Positions 24,805-34,740 of a stretch of DNA of 64,000 nucleotides are shown in pieces. Position numbers and translations under genes: made by a program. Origin of the DNA: an uncultured Paludibacter sp. (GTDB taxonomy: Bacteria > Bacteroidota > Bacteroidia > Bacteroidales > Paludibacteraceae); NCBI GenBank assembly GCA_937897985.1, contig CALCBD010000029.1, positions 1-64,000 on the forward strand. Direction: 5' to 3'. Within the stretch, counting starts at the first letter, position 1. Each line of letters opens with the position of its first letter. The notes under the pieces were generated by a model. The model saw only the letters and a list, made by a program, of their open reading frames with translations, ran no database searches and was not told the DNA's origin.

Positions 24805-27800
24805 TTAATAACTACTTGGTGAAATACCAAAAAACTCTTTAAAACAACGTGCAAAATAATTTGGGTCTGAGAAACCTACCGTCGAAGCTACTTCATTTAC
24901 ACTATATACGGGATTCTTTAATAATTTTGCTGCTTGTTTTAATCGAATTGTTCGGGTGAAAGATGTAGCCGATTGACCTGTGACTGCTTTTAATTTACGG
25001 AATAAGTTTGTGCGACTCATAAACATAAGCGAACAAAATTCATCAACATCAAAGTTTACATTTTGAATATTATCAAGAACCACTTTTGTAGCTTTTTCAA
25101 GGAAAATCCGTTCATCTTCCGGTAATCCCCTGCCAGGCTCTTCAACATCGAATCCGGCGGTAAAGAATTGTTTTAACCGTTCTTTTTGCTCAATTATATT
25201 TCTAATTTTTGAGATTAATATTTCTGAATTAAACGGTTTGGTAATATAATCATCAGCACCTGTTTCCAATCCTTCAAGCTGTTGCTTTTCGGTGGTACGG
25301 GCAGTTAAAAGAATTACCGGAATATGAGCAGTATGTTCGTTGGTTTTAATTTCTTTGCACAACTCCAACCCCGATAAAATCGGCATCATAATGTCAGATA
25401 GTATTAGATCCGGTAGTAATTCGAACGCTTTTTTCAACCCCTCTTTGCCATTATTTGCAATTTCTATCTTATACGAGTCTTTAAGCAATTGTATCAAAAA
25501 GGTACATAAATCAACATTATCCTCAACAATTAGTAGCAACGGAAGCGATTCATCAATAGAAATATCTGTAGTTTTGGTCATTAATTGTTTGGACTTCAAT
25601 TCTAATAAAATATCACTATTTTTAAGAGTAACATCTCCCGATTTGTACATCCAATCCTCCGGATAGCTTTGTTTTGAAATGGAAAAGCATATTTTAAATG
25701 TGCTTCCTTTTTGATGCTGACTTTCGAATGAGATTTCACCTAAATGAATTGACATCATTTCTTTGGTATATGCCAGGCCAATTCCGGAACTCTCAGAACG
25801 TTGGTATTCCGATTGCTGTCCCATATAAAAACGGTCGAATATTTTATCTTTTTCTTCATCTTTAATGCCTATACCATTATCTTCAACCGTGATTGTGAGG
25901 TGTGTTGCTCCGTCAATAGTTGTAGGAAATGCCATAAATACAATTTCGCCACCATCAGGTGTATATTTAAATGCGTTCGAAATAAGATTGAGAATGATGT
26001 GTTCAATAATTTCAATATCCAGAAAACCAGTATTTATTTTTTCTGAAATATATGATTTAAATGAAACATTATATTTCTCTGATATAATGGTAAATGTATC
26101 TGAAATCTCATTTAAAAATTCGGCAAGATTGTACTCTGCAATTTTTGGGGTAATTTTTCCTTTATCGAGCAAGGAAATAGAAAGCAATTGATTAACGTGA
26201 CGAAGCAGTAAATGTATGTTTCGTTCAATAACATTCAGAGGCTCAATAAATTTAGAATAGCTTTTTTTATCGAGTTTGCTCGAAACCATTTCGAACATGC
26301 CTTTAATGATAGTTAAAGGAGTTCGTAAGTCGTGCGAAATGTTGGTGAAAAACTCTGTTTTGGTTTCGTTTAATTCTCTCAGTTGGTCAGAAATGTTACT
26401 AATTTCCACATTTTGATGCTCCAATTGTTGATTAACCGAACCTAATTCCTGATTCTTCAGTTCCACTTCCTGTAGTGCAGTTTTCAGTTTGGCAGTGCGA
26501 TCCTGAACTTCTTTTTCCAGAATTAACTGACGTTTTTTGTAACCATTGAGTCGAATTGAGTAAACCACATAAATGAGAAGCAAGATGATTAACCCAAGTA
26601 ATGAAATAAACCACCACGATTGCCACCATGGAGCTAAAATAGTGATTTTAAGTTCAGAAATTTCGCCCCAGTTTTTGCCATCGTACGAAGCCATAACCTG
26701 AAAAACATATTTCCCGTGTGGTAATTGACTGTAAATAGCATTTCGGGATGAAAAATCAGCATTTTTCCATTCATTGTCAAAACCATCAAGTTTGTATCTG
26801 TAAACACTGCTGTTGGGATGGATGTAATTGAGTGCTAAAAACTCTATAGATAAGTCTTTCGACTCTACATAAGGAATCTCAAGTTCTTTCGTAAACAAAA
26901 TGTGCTGTTTAAGTAATTCATCTTCTCCAATTTTTATTTCTTTGTTTTGAAGGCGAATGCCGGAAATAATTGCACGGGGTTTTGTTTGGTCGTTTGTTAA
27001 TTTATCTGGAAAGAACGAAACAATACCTTTATTTACACTGCCAAAAACAAGTTCCCCCGATTTTCTTTTGAGACATGCACCGGTACTGTATTCATTCGAA
27101 AGAAGTCCGTTTCGAGTTGTGAAGTTAGTAAAAGAATTTTTACGGGTATCAAAACGTGAAATGCCACTATTTGTTGAGATATAAAGTACATTTTTCTCAC
27201 CCTCTACTATGCCCTGAATGGTGTTTCCCACCAAACCATCGAGAATTGTAAAATGTGAAAACGTTTTGGTACATCTGTTGAATTTGTCAAGCCCCGAGTT
27301 AGTTCCAATCCAAATATCGTTGTTGCTATCGCAATATACAAACCGTACAAAATTCGACGCTATCGAACTTGTGTCATTTTCGGAATGCATGTAATTATCA
27401 AAATGTTCCTTTTTAGTATTGAAGCAATTTAGTCCGCCAAAATCAGTACCAATCCATAAATAGCCTTGCTTATCGAAACAAACGCTGTAAAGAGAAAAGT
27501 CTGAAATATGATTTTGTTTTGAAAAATGCGGTTGTATTCTGGCACTTTTTATCGGACCGGGCGTGTAATAAGTAAAAGATTTTCCATCATTATTATATTT
27601 TGCCAACCCTGCGCCACCTGTGCTAAACCATGGAGTGTTATTTTGATCGATTGCAATGCTTAATGTGCGCCAAATAAAGGCCGAATTCATGTAAGATTCA
27701 TCGTATGTAAAACTTTTAACAGCATTTTGTCGTGGCAAAATTAAATCGGGATTAGCACCCAGATAGCCGACCCAAATGTTTTTGTTTTTGTCCTCAACAA

Positions 27801-29172
27801 TACAACCAGGAATTCGACCTGAGAGTTTTGTTGAATTATTAGTTGAATTATATGCATAGCGCTTAAAAATTTGTGAAGTTCCTGTTGCAGCCACATCAAT
27901 TCCTTTGTCGGTGCCAATCCATAAATTAGTGTTTGAGTCTTCGCAAATAGAGTGAATATGATTGGAAGATAGTCCTGAAAAGCTGGTTTTTATTAATCCA
28001 TGATTAAACGGACTCTCATTCAGACTGCAAACGCTTAGCCCTGCATTATTATGACCAATCCACAGGTTATTAGAGCGGTCGATGTACATTGTCGTAATGC
28101 CATATTGTTGCAGTGAATACGGATTTTGGGCATCAACTAAAATTGATTCAATCTGTTTGCGCTTGCTCGAGTAGTATAGAACGCCATTTTCAACTTTAAA
28201 ATCTCCAAACCAAATATTCCCTGCATTATCTTTCAGAATTTCTGATTTAAAAAGCTCATTTGAAATATAGTAGAAATTACCCGAATTAAAATATGTTTGT
28301 TTTAATTTACAGATATTGGCTGCACAATTGAATACAGAAACACCTTTGTTGGTGCTTATCCAAATCTCATTTTTACTGCCTTCCAGAATTTGGAATATTC
28401 GATTCCCAACCGTTGTGATTTTGGAATAATTAAGTTTGTGATTTTTATTGAATCGGAGATGATACAAGCCTGCATTGGTAGTTCCAACCCAAATTTTATT
28501 TGTAGAATCAATAAAAATATAACTAATTGAAGCATTTAGAAGTGAATAATTATAGAATCTTTCAGTAATAGATGAGTATCGGACAATACCTTCGGAAGTA
28601 GCAAACCAAATATTATTTTGTGCATCGGTAGTAATATGACTGATATCAGCTGTTGCCACAAATGATTCCTTTGTTTTTACAGAACTTAATTGCTTTGTTT
28701 GATGATCAAAAATAAGTAATCCACCGGTTGTTCCAATGAATGCTTGTTTGATGTTGCCCTTAAAGAAACAAGTTGTTTTTGAAAATGCAGGAAGAATACG
28801 TTTTAATTGCTGATTACTGAAATTAGAAAATCTCCCTGTCAAAGGATCGTAATAACTTAGTTCACCCGATGAAAAGAATATCCATATTAATCCATTCTCA
28901 TCCTGAAATAGGCTGCTGATATTGTAGGCCTGAATACTGTTTTTATCAGTAACATCAGGAATGTATTTTTTGAAAGTAAAACCATCATACCTGTTTAATC
29001 CATCAGTAGTTCCAACCCATAAAAACCCATTATTATCTTCGAGAATGGCATGAACCTGTGTACAAATAAGTCCATTGTCGGTTGAGAGATTCCTAAAAAG
29101 ATAATTTGAGGAGTTTGCCCCGACAGAAAAAATGGAAATAAATAAAAATAATCGGAAAAATACTCTTTTCAT
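24805..29172 (-). CDS. Hybrid two-component system regulator (HTCS) of the PUL
   Basis: This 1455-residue single-chain sensor/regulator is cut at Met 29172 (MKRVFFRLFLFISIF signal peptide); the longer open frame to 29241 would overlap the -7 promoter box. Domains in order: a periplasmic two-part beta-propeller sensor of about 14 repeats (VWIGTxxGL type, residues 25-760), Y_Y_Y domain, one membrane helix near 855-875, coiled coil, HisKA with His in NISHDLRTPL (about 945), HATPase, receiver with phospho-acceptor Asp in LILSDIMMP (about 1259), and an AraC-type HTH at the C-terminus. HTCS proteins sense an oligosaccharide in the periplasm and switch on the adjacent PUL. It is divergent from susC. 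Confidence 0.95.
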   Translation of the reverse strand: MKRVFFRLFLFISIFSVGANSSNYLFRNLSTDNGLICTQVHAILEDNNGFLWVGTTDGLNRYDGFTFKKYIPDVTDKNSIQAYNISSLFQDENGLIWIFFSSGELSYYDPLTGRFSNFSNQQLKRILPAFSKTTCFFKGNIKQAFIGTTGGLLIFDHQTKQLSSVKTKESFVATADISHITTDAQNNIWFATSEGIVRYSSITERFYNYSLLNASISYIFIDSTNKIWVGTTNAGLYHLRFNKNHKLNYSKITTVGNRIFQILEGSKNEIWISTNKGVSVFNCAANICKLKQTYFNSGNFYYISNELFKSEILKDNAGNIWFGDFKVENGVLYYSSKRKQIESILVDAQNPYSLQQYGITTMYIDRSNNLWIGHNNAGLSVCSLNESPFNHGLIKTSFSGLSSNHIHSICEDSNTNLWIGTDKGIDVAATGTSQIFKRYAYNSTNNSTKLSGRIPGCIVEDKNKNIWVGYLGANPDLILPRQNAVKSFTYDESYMNSAFIWRTLSIAIDQNNTPWFSTGGAGLAKYNNDGKSFTYYTPGPIKSARIQPHFSKQNHISDFSLYSVCFDKQGYLWIGTDFGGLNCFNTKKEHFDNYMHSENDTSSIASNFVRFVYCDSNNDIWIGTNSGLDKFNRCTKTFSHFTILDGLVGNTIQGIVEGEKNVLYISTNSGISRFDTRKNSFTNFTTRNGLLSNEYSTGACLKRKSGELVFGSVNKGIVSFFPDKLTNDQTKPRAIISGIRLQNKEIKIGEDELLKQHILFTKELEIPYVESKDLSIEFLALNYIHPNSSVYRYKLDGFDNEWKNADFSSRNAIYSQLPHGKYVFQVMASYDGKNWGEISELKITILAPWWQSWWFISLLGLIILLLIYVVYSIRLNGYKKRQLILEKEVQDRTAKLKTALQEVELKNQELGSVNQQLEHQNVEISNISDQLRELNETKTEFFTNISHDLRTPLTIIKGMFEMVSSKLDKKSYSKFIEPLNVIERNIHLLLRHVNQLLSISLLDKGKITPKIAEYNLAEFLNEISDTFTIISEKYNVSFKSYISEKINTGFLDIEIIEHIILNLISNAFKYTPDGGEIVFMAFPTTIDGATHLTITVEDNGIGIKDEEKDKIFDRFYMGQQSEYQRSESSGIGLAYTKEMMSIHLGEISFESQHQKGSTFKICFSISKQSYPEDWMYKSGDVTLKNSDILLELKSKQLMTKTTDISIDESLPLLLIVEDNVDLCTFLIQLLKDSYKIEIANNGKEGLKKAFELLPDLILSDIMMPILSGLELCKEIKTNEHTAHIPVILLTARTTEKQQLEGLETGADDYITKPFNSEILISKIRNIIEQKERLKQFFTAGFDVEEPGRGLPEDERIFLEKATKVVLDNIQNVNFDVDEFCSLMFMSRTNLFRKLKAVTGQSATSFTRTIRLKQAAKLLKNPVYSVNEVASTVGFSDPNYFARCFKEFFGISPSSY

Positions 29173-29238
29173 AAATCTGCTTGATTTTTTCAAGTTTGAT
29201 TTTTCGAGAAATAACATATTATAAAGAAATATTATATA

Positions 29239-29246
29239 CAAAGATA
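29239..29246 (-). promoter_or_regulatory. -7 promoter box of the HTCS gene
   Basis: The minus strand reads TATCTTTG (TAnnTTTG) 66 bases before the chosen ATG at 29172; it overlaps the first codons of the longer open frame, which supports the shorter start. Confidence 0.5.
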
Positions 29247-29493
29247 ATAAACTTTTTTCGTGTAACTCAGTAGTATTATGTTTGTTGATTTTTTACCATA
29301 TCCATTTTACCATCACTATTTTAACCTTAATTATAGTACTTTAAAAGCTATAAAAATCAATGAATCAAAAAAACAACAATGCTATTTGTTTGTAGTATTG
29401 ATATTTATATGTGAAAACTTATTTGCTTTTCATTTAGATTTTTTTTTTAGAATTAAAAAGTGAGCACATTAAAAACTTGCACTTAGCCATTTT

Positions 29494-29524
29494 AAATGGA
29501 ATATATTTACTGAAAAATGGAATA
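29494..29524. promoter_or_regulatory. 10-bp direct repeat, candidate HTCS operator
   Basis: AAATGGAATA occurs at 29494-29503 and 29515-29524, exactly 21 bases apart (two helical turns), about 30 bases upstream of the susC -7 box. AraC-type regulators often bind such repeats. No second copy was found in front of the other PUL units. Confidence 0.5.
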
Positions 29525-29554
29525 ATCATGCTGTATTTACTATGTTCATCTCCA

Positions 29555-29562
29555 TAATTTTG
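29555..29562 (+). promoter_or_regulatory. -7 promoter box of the susCD unit
   Basis: TAATTTTG matches TAnnTTTG. It would give a 5' leader of about 240 bases before susC. The rest of the 566-base HTCS-susC gap is AT-rich with no gene; the 61-codon open frame at 29278-29463 has no supporting feature. Confidence 0.5.
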
Positions 29563-29812
29563 CGAAAGATAAATCAAACTATAGTCCGTTTAGCCTTTAA
29601 ATAATAAAAACAGATGAAGCTGCTCAAAAATTTTATTACTACATTTAGCTTCTCAAAAAAAACACTAATTATAAAGAAAACACTAATTGTGAAAATTACT
29701 GTTATACTATTGTTGTATGGTTTAATTAGCATTTTTATGTATTTGCTTTTGGGAGTTCTATTTAAATAATACTAATGATTCAATCAAATTAACTGACTAT
29801 AATATAAAATAA

Positions 29813-32800
29813 ATGAAAAAACACATTTTTCAAAATTCGCGTTTCCTTGTACTGGTTCTTACGGTATTTTTCTCATTTCAATCATTTTCGCAAAAGCTCA
29901 TTACCGGAGTTGTTACCTATGCTGATACAAACGAATCGGCAATTGGTGTGAATGTACTGGTAAAAGGTTCAACAAATGGAACAATAACTGATTTGGATGG
30001 TAAATTCTCGATTAAAGCTAATCCTGAGGATATTCTTGTGTTTTCATACATAGGTATGGAATCGCAGGAAGTGAAAGTTAACAAGCAAACAACCATTAAT
30101 GTAAAATTAAAAGCTGAGAGTAAATTATTGCAAGAAGTTGTTGCAATTGGCTATGGTGCGGTTAAAAAGTCAGATTTAACAGGCTCAGTATCGGTAATTT
30201 CAACCAAAGACCTTACGCGAAATCCGGCACCAAGTGCAGCTCAGGCATTGCAGGGTAAAGCAACCGGTGTATTGGTTAGTTCAACGGGAGTACCTGGTGG
30301 CGATGCCAATATTCGTGTACGTGGAGTAGGCTCATTAAGTTCAAATCCAAATCCGATTTATATTGTTGACGGAGTGCAAATTGGAAGTATAAGCGGAATT
30401 CAACCCGACGAAATTGAAAGTCTTCAGGTATTGAAAGATGCTTCGGCAACAGCTATATATGGTGCAAATGGCTCAAACGGAGTAATTATTATAACCACAA
30501 AACGTGGTAAAGAAGGTAAAGTGGCTGTAAATCTGAATAGTTATGTTACCCTTAACTTTGCCCCGGATCAGTATGATGTGATGGATGCACAGCAGTATTC
30601 CGATTTTTATGCTGCAACAAAATATGCAGCAAACGGGTTAGGAAAGTTTAACGGCGCGAACGCGAATAAAGCATATGCACTTTCCCCGGAATTCAGACAA
30701 TCATATTATGGTGATGGTTGGGAAAAAGGAACCAACTGGCAGGACTATGTATATAAAAACAGTTTAAACCAAAATTACAATTTATCCATTTCGGGTGGAG
30801 CTGAAAATAGCAACTTTAGCGTGTCACTTGGATATACCGGCGAAGATGGAACTGTAATAAAAAATTCCGCCGAGAGATTCCGCATACGTGCTAATTCAGA
30901 TTTCAGAATTAATAAATTTGTAAAAATAGGCGAAAATCTGAGCGTAAACCGCAGCATAAAAGAAGAACCAATAACTGTACAAAGTTCGTTGTACGATTTA
31001 ACGCTATCACCATTAATGCGGGTTTACAATCCAAGTTTAACAGGTGGCTATGAAAGCTTTCAGACACCGGTAATTGTTGACGGACTAAGCTATTCTAGTA
31101 CGCTTGATAACGACAAACCTAACCTTATTGCAGCCCCCATGCTTGGCAGCTACAAATCGTACGGAATTGGCACCAATGCAAGCGTTTACCTGCAAATTGA
31201 CCTCGACAAGTACCTGATGTTTAAAGTTACTCCTGCCGTAGAGATGGTAAGCACAAAAAGTAAGCGTTGGTTGCCAAACTTTGATGGAAACAGAACCAAT
31301 GGTGCGGCAACTTTACGGGAAACCTTTGGGGAAAGTATCAATTTTAATCTCGAAAACCAACTGCTATACAAGCGTACTTTCGATAAAGTACATAACGTAC
31401 AAGCCACTGCAGTTTATAGTCTGCGGTCACAACATACCACTGCAATTAGTGGTGAAAAAAAGAACTTTCCACGCGAAAACCTGAACACACTTTCAAATGC
31501 AACTACTATTAATTCATTGGGCGGAACAGAGTCCGACTACAAAATGCTTTCGTATCTGGGACGTGTGATGTACGATTACAAGAATAAATACTACGCTACA
31601 GCCTCTTTTCGATCGGATGGTGTATCGGTTTTTGATCCTGCAAACCGATGGGGAAATTTCTTCTCCGGCTCCTTGGCATGGCGTGTTACTGAGGATTTTC
31701 TGAAGAATCAGAAATGGCTCGACATGATGAAAGTTCGCCTGGGTTGGGGACAAACGGGTAATTCAAGTATTGGAGGCGGTTTTCAGTATGTCGATCAGGT
31801 TAGCGAAGTTATTTGGTTTTCTCCTGTTTTTGGCGATAATCAAACTATCGCTACTGCTCAATACGCGTATCAGACAATTGCTTCAAAAAACATACATTGG
31901 GAATCAGCCGAAATGACAAATCTGGGTGTTGACTTTTCAGTATTAAAAAGCAAATTGAGTGGTAGTATTGAATATTATATCAAAAACAATAATGATTTAT
32001 TGGTAAAAGTGCCGGTAACATTAGCTTTGGGTCACTTACCAGGAAAAGCCGGTCAGCCCTGGGCAAATGCAGGTAAAATACAAAACAAAGGTATTGAACT
32101 TTCGTTGCAATGGCGTGATAAAATTGGTGAAATTAATTATGGAGCAACCACCAACATTACCACCATTAAAAATACAGTAAATTATATACCGGTTCCCAAT
32201 ATTATTCCAACTTCAGGATACAATATCACGCTCGAAGGGCATTCCATAGGAACTTTATACGGATATGTTGATAAAGGGATAATTCAGCTAACCGACGAGT
32301 ATTATACCCGCGACAATTCCGGGAATTTCACCAAAGATGCAAATGGCAATTATACTGGTTATAAGTTTGCCAATCAGGAGGGCGTTAATCCTCAGCCGGG
32401 CGATATTCGCTATGCCGATTTGAATGCCGATGGAGTGATTGATGCAACTGACCGCACGGTTATAGGCAAAACAATTCCGAGTTTGAATTATACTTTTAAT
32501 TTCGATTGCTCGTATAAAAATTTCGATTTGAACGTATTCCTGAATGGTGTAAGTGACTTTAACATTTACAACCTGCAACGCTCTCAATTATCGACAATGA
32601 GTAATGGCGACGCAAATAAATTGCTGGATTATGCTCAAAATTACTGGTCTGAAACCAATCCTTCCACTACCCATGTTCGCGTAGATATGTCGAACAAAAA
32701 CAAAAACGATCAGATTTCAACATTTTGGATTGAAGACGGCTCTTTTTTAAGAATCAAAGATATTCAGTTAGGCTACAATCTGGGCTCAAAAATATGCCAA

Positions 32801-32980
32801 AAATTAAGCTTGAATTCATTGCGATTATACGCCAACGCTTCAAATATCTACAACTTCACAAAGTATAAAGGTAAAGATCCGGAGAGCTTTATGTCGTCAA
32901 CTCCGTTGGAATCAGGAGTTGACAATGGAAGTTATATCACACCACGTTCAGTAACATTTGGGATTCAAATAGGTTTATAA
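29813..32980 (+). CDS. susC: SusC-family TonB-dependent outer membrane transporter
   Basis: This 1055-residue protein has a signal peptide (SFSQK end near residue 28), a carboxypeptidase-regulatory-like domain (ITGVVTYADTNESAIGVNV to about 110), a plug domain with VVAIGYGAVKKSDLTGSVS and the SusC signature SNPNPIYIVDGV near 180, then the 22-strand barrel. It forms with SusD the outer-membrane oligosaccharide importer powered by TonB. It heads the PUL and is divergent from the HTCS. Full length; no defect is seen. The glycan it imports cannot be read from its sequence. Confidence 0.96.
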   Translation: MKKHIFQNSRFLVLVLTVFFSFQSFSQKLITGVVTYADTNESAIGVNVLVKGSTNGTITDLDGKFSIKANPEDILVFSYIGMESQEVKVNKQTTINVKLKAESKLLQEVVAIGYGAVKKSDLTGSVSVISTKDLTRNPAPSAAQALQGKATGVLVSSTGVPGGDANIRVRGVGSLSSNPNPIYIVDGVQIGSISGIQPDEIESLQVLKDASATAIYGANGSNGVIIITTKRGKEGKVAVNLNSYVTLNFAPDQYDVMDAQQYSDFYAATKYAANGLGKFNGANANKAYALSPEFRQSYYGDGWEKGTNWQDYVYKNSLNQNYNLSISGGAENSNFSVSLGYTGEDGTVIKNSAERFRIRANSDFRINKFVKIGENLSVNRSIKEEPITVQSSLYDLTLSPLMRVYNPSLTGGYESFQTPVIVDGLSYSSTLDNDKPNLIAAPMLGSYKSYGIGTNASVYLQIDLDKYLMFKVTPAVEMVSTKSKRWLPNFDGNRTNGAATLRETFGESINFNLENQLLYKRTFDKVHNVQATAVYSLRSQHTTAISGEKKNFPRENLNTLSNATTINSLGGTESDYKMLSYLGRVMYDYKNKYYATASFRSDGVSVFDPANRWGNFFSGSLAWRVTEDFLKNQKWLDMMKVRLGWGQTGNSSIGGGFQYVDQVSEVIWFSPVFGDNQTIATAQYAYQTIASKNIHWESAEMTNLGVDFSVLKSKLSGSIEYYIKNNNDLLVKVPVTLALGHLPGKAGQPWANAGKIQNKGIELSLQWRDKIGEINYGATTNITTIKNTVNYIPVPNIIPTSGYNITLEGHSIGTLYGYVDKGIIQLTDEYYTRDNSGNFTKDANGNYTGYKFANQEGVNPQPGDIRYADLNADGVIDATDRTVIGKTIPSLNYTFNFDCSYKNFDLNVFLNGVSDFNIYNLQRSQLSTMSNGDANKLLDYAQNYWSETNPSTTHVRVDMSNKNKNDQISTFWIEDGSFLRIKDIQLGYNLGSKICQKLSLNSLRLYANASNIYNFTKYKGKDPESFMSSTPLESGVDNGSYITPRSVTFGIQIGL

Positions 32981-33007
32981 GACATTTAATTTTACAAATA
33001 CAATACA

Positions 33008-34681
33008 ATGAAAAACTATATAATTATTTTATTTGCATTTTTGAGTGTAACAGCTTGTACCGATGCGTTTCTTGAAACAGAGAATAAAAACAGTGTTGAT
33101 GTAAATACATTTTTCGAAACTGAAGCAGATTTACTTACAGCAGTGAATGCAGCATACACTCCTTTAGCTCATAATGGTATGTTTGGTTTGGAGTATTTCC
33201 GTCGTCAAAATGCACTCGACCCGTATATTTGGTTTAAAGAACCCAATACAGGCTGGGATGTTATGAATTTTTCGCCGGTAGATTTCAACAGAATCAATTA
33301 CATATCTACCTGGAGCGATTTGTATATCGGATTATTCCGTACTTCGGATATATTACTTCGTATGCAGAAACTCAAAACTGTAGTTGCCGACACTAAGTTT
33401 AAAGAATATGAAGCTCAATTGAAAGCATTACGCGCCATGTACTACTTTTATTTGGTAACCTGGTTCGACAAGGCAATTTATTACGATGAAAATTCCATTC
33501 CTCAGGATTATAATGTAGGTTTGAAAAATGGTACGCCGGAGCAATTCTGGACAAAAATTGAGGAAGACCTGGATTTTGCAAAGCAAAATTTACCTGTAAG
33601 CTGGAATGCAGCAAATACCGGACGTATCACAAGTGGAGCAGCATATGCTTTACTTGGAAAAGCACTGCTGTACAAACATTACCATTATTATTTACGATTT
33701 GGTAAAAGTAATGCTGAGATACAAGTAAATCTCGAAAAAGCTAAAACGGCTCTTTACAGCATTATGGACAAAAAGAATGGATTTACCTATGAGCTGATAA
33801 AACCTGTTTCCGAAACTCAGGACGATTATAAAGCAGCATTATTATCCAACTTTTCGTACGTTGATATTCCTGTTGGAACAACTATTTATAAAGCCGAAAA
33901 TAACAAAGAATCGGTTTGGGAAGTGCAGTTTAACAGCAAAATGCAGCAAACAACTGCCTGGTCGCCGGGTTCTTCGTGGGGAGGTAATTTATTATATGCC
34001 TATTATTCCCCTCGTGGTTATAAAGATCAGGTTATTGACCCAACGCTGTGGGATGAGTTTGAAAGTGCAGGAGCTCCTGCTGGTTTCGCCAAAGATCCGA
34101 GAGCATATGCCACCTGCTATTTGGATGGCGATTTGCTGGATTGGCGCGAAAACTCCGGCTACAAAATTCCGTTCAACAGTATCAGTCATGCAAGTTTGGC
34201 AGTATCGCAAAACAATCTTTATTCAGGCACTTCTCCCAGCCTGGCCATTGGCCTGAAAAAGTATTATTATCCGCAGTTTTTCGAAGAAGGTGAAACAACT
34301 TTGTCAGCACCCTGTAATGTTAGAGTTATCCGATATGCGGATGTTCTCTTAATGTACGCTGAAATTAGTTATCTTATCAATCAGGATGCAGATGGTTTGG
34401 GCTTGAAGGCATTAAACGAAGTGCGGAAAAGAGCAAGAATGCCGGAGATTGCAACTTTAACGCCGGATAACATTATCCATGAACGAAATGTAGAATTGGC
34501 AACCGAAGGTCACCGTTATAACGATATTGTACGTTGGAGTTTCGACCAAACAGTATTTAAAGTGGATTTAAATACCTTATTCAAAGGACGATTCAATGTA
34601 AATAAACACCGTTATTTTCCTATTCCTCAGGAAGAAATTGACAATAATAAAGGTCAGTTACTTCAAAACGCAGGTTGGTAA
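33008..34681 (+). CDS. susD: SusD/RagB-family glycan-binding lipoprotein
   Basis: This 557-residue lipoprotein has the lipobox SVTAC with Cys17, an acidic stretch for surface export soon after, tetratricopeptide-like SusD helices (ADLLTAVNAAYTPL, KFKEYEAQLKALRAMYYF) and the C-terminal RagB/SusD signature ELATEGHRYNDIVRW. It caps SusC and captures oligosaccharides at the cell surface. It starts 27 bases after susC, as in nearly all Sus loci. Confidence 0.96.
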   Translation: MKNYIIILFAFLSVTACTDAFLETENKNSVDVNTFFETEADLLTAVNAAYTPLAHNGMFGLEYFRRQNALDPYIWFKEPNTGWDVMNFSPVDFNRINYISTWSDLYIGLFRTSDILLRMQKLKTVVADTKFKEYEAQLKALRAMYYFYLVTWFDKAIYYDENSIPQDYNVGLKNGTPEQFWTKIEEDLDFAKQNLPVSWNAANTGRITSGAAYALLGKALLYKHYHYYLRFGKSNAEIQVNLEKAKTALYSIMDKKNGFTYELIKPVSETQDDYKAALLSNFSYVDIPVGTTIYKAENNKESVWEVQFNSKMQQTTAWSPGSSWGGNLLYAYYSPRGYKDQVIDPTLWDEFESAGAPAGFAKDPRAYATCYLDGDLLDWRENSGYKIPFNSISHASLAVSQNNLYSGTSPSLAIGLKKYYYPQFFEEGETTLSAPCNVRVIRYADVLLMYAEISYLINQDADGLGLKALNEVRKRARMPEIATLTPDNIIHERNVELATEGHRYNDIVRWSFDQTVFKVDLNTLFKGRFNVNKHRYFPIPQEEIDNNKGQLLQNAGW

Positions 34682-34740
34682 ATAAATTATAGAAAATAAT
34701 TAAAAGTTGATGGTTTAAAAATCGAATAAAATTCTAAAAC

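Noticed and set aside
29278..29463. 61-codon plus-strand open frame between the HTCS gene and susC.
   Set aside because: It overlaps the regulatory region, is poor in coding signals, and has no known homologous pattern.
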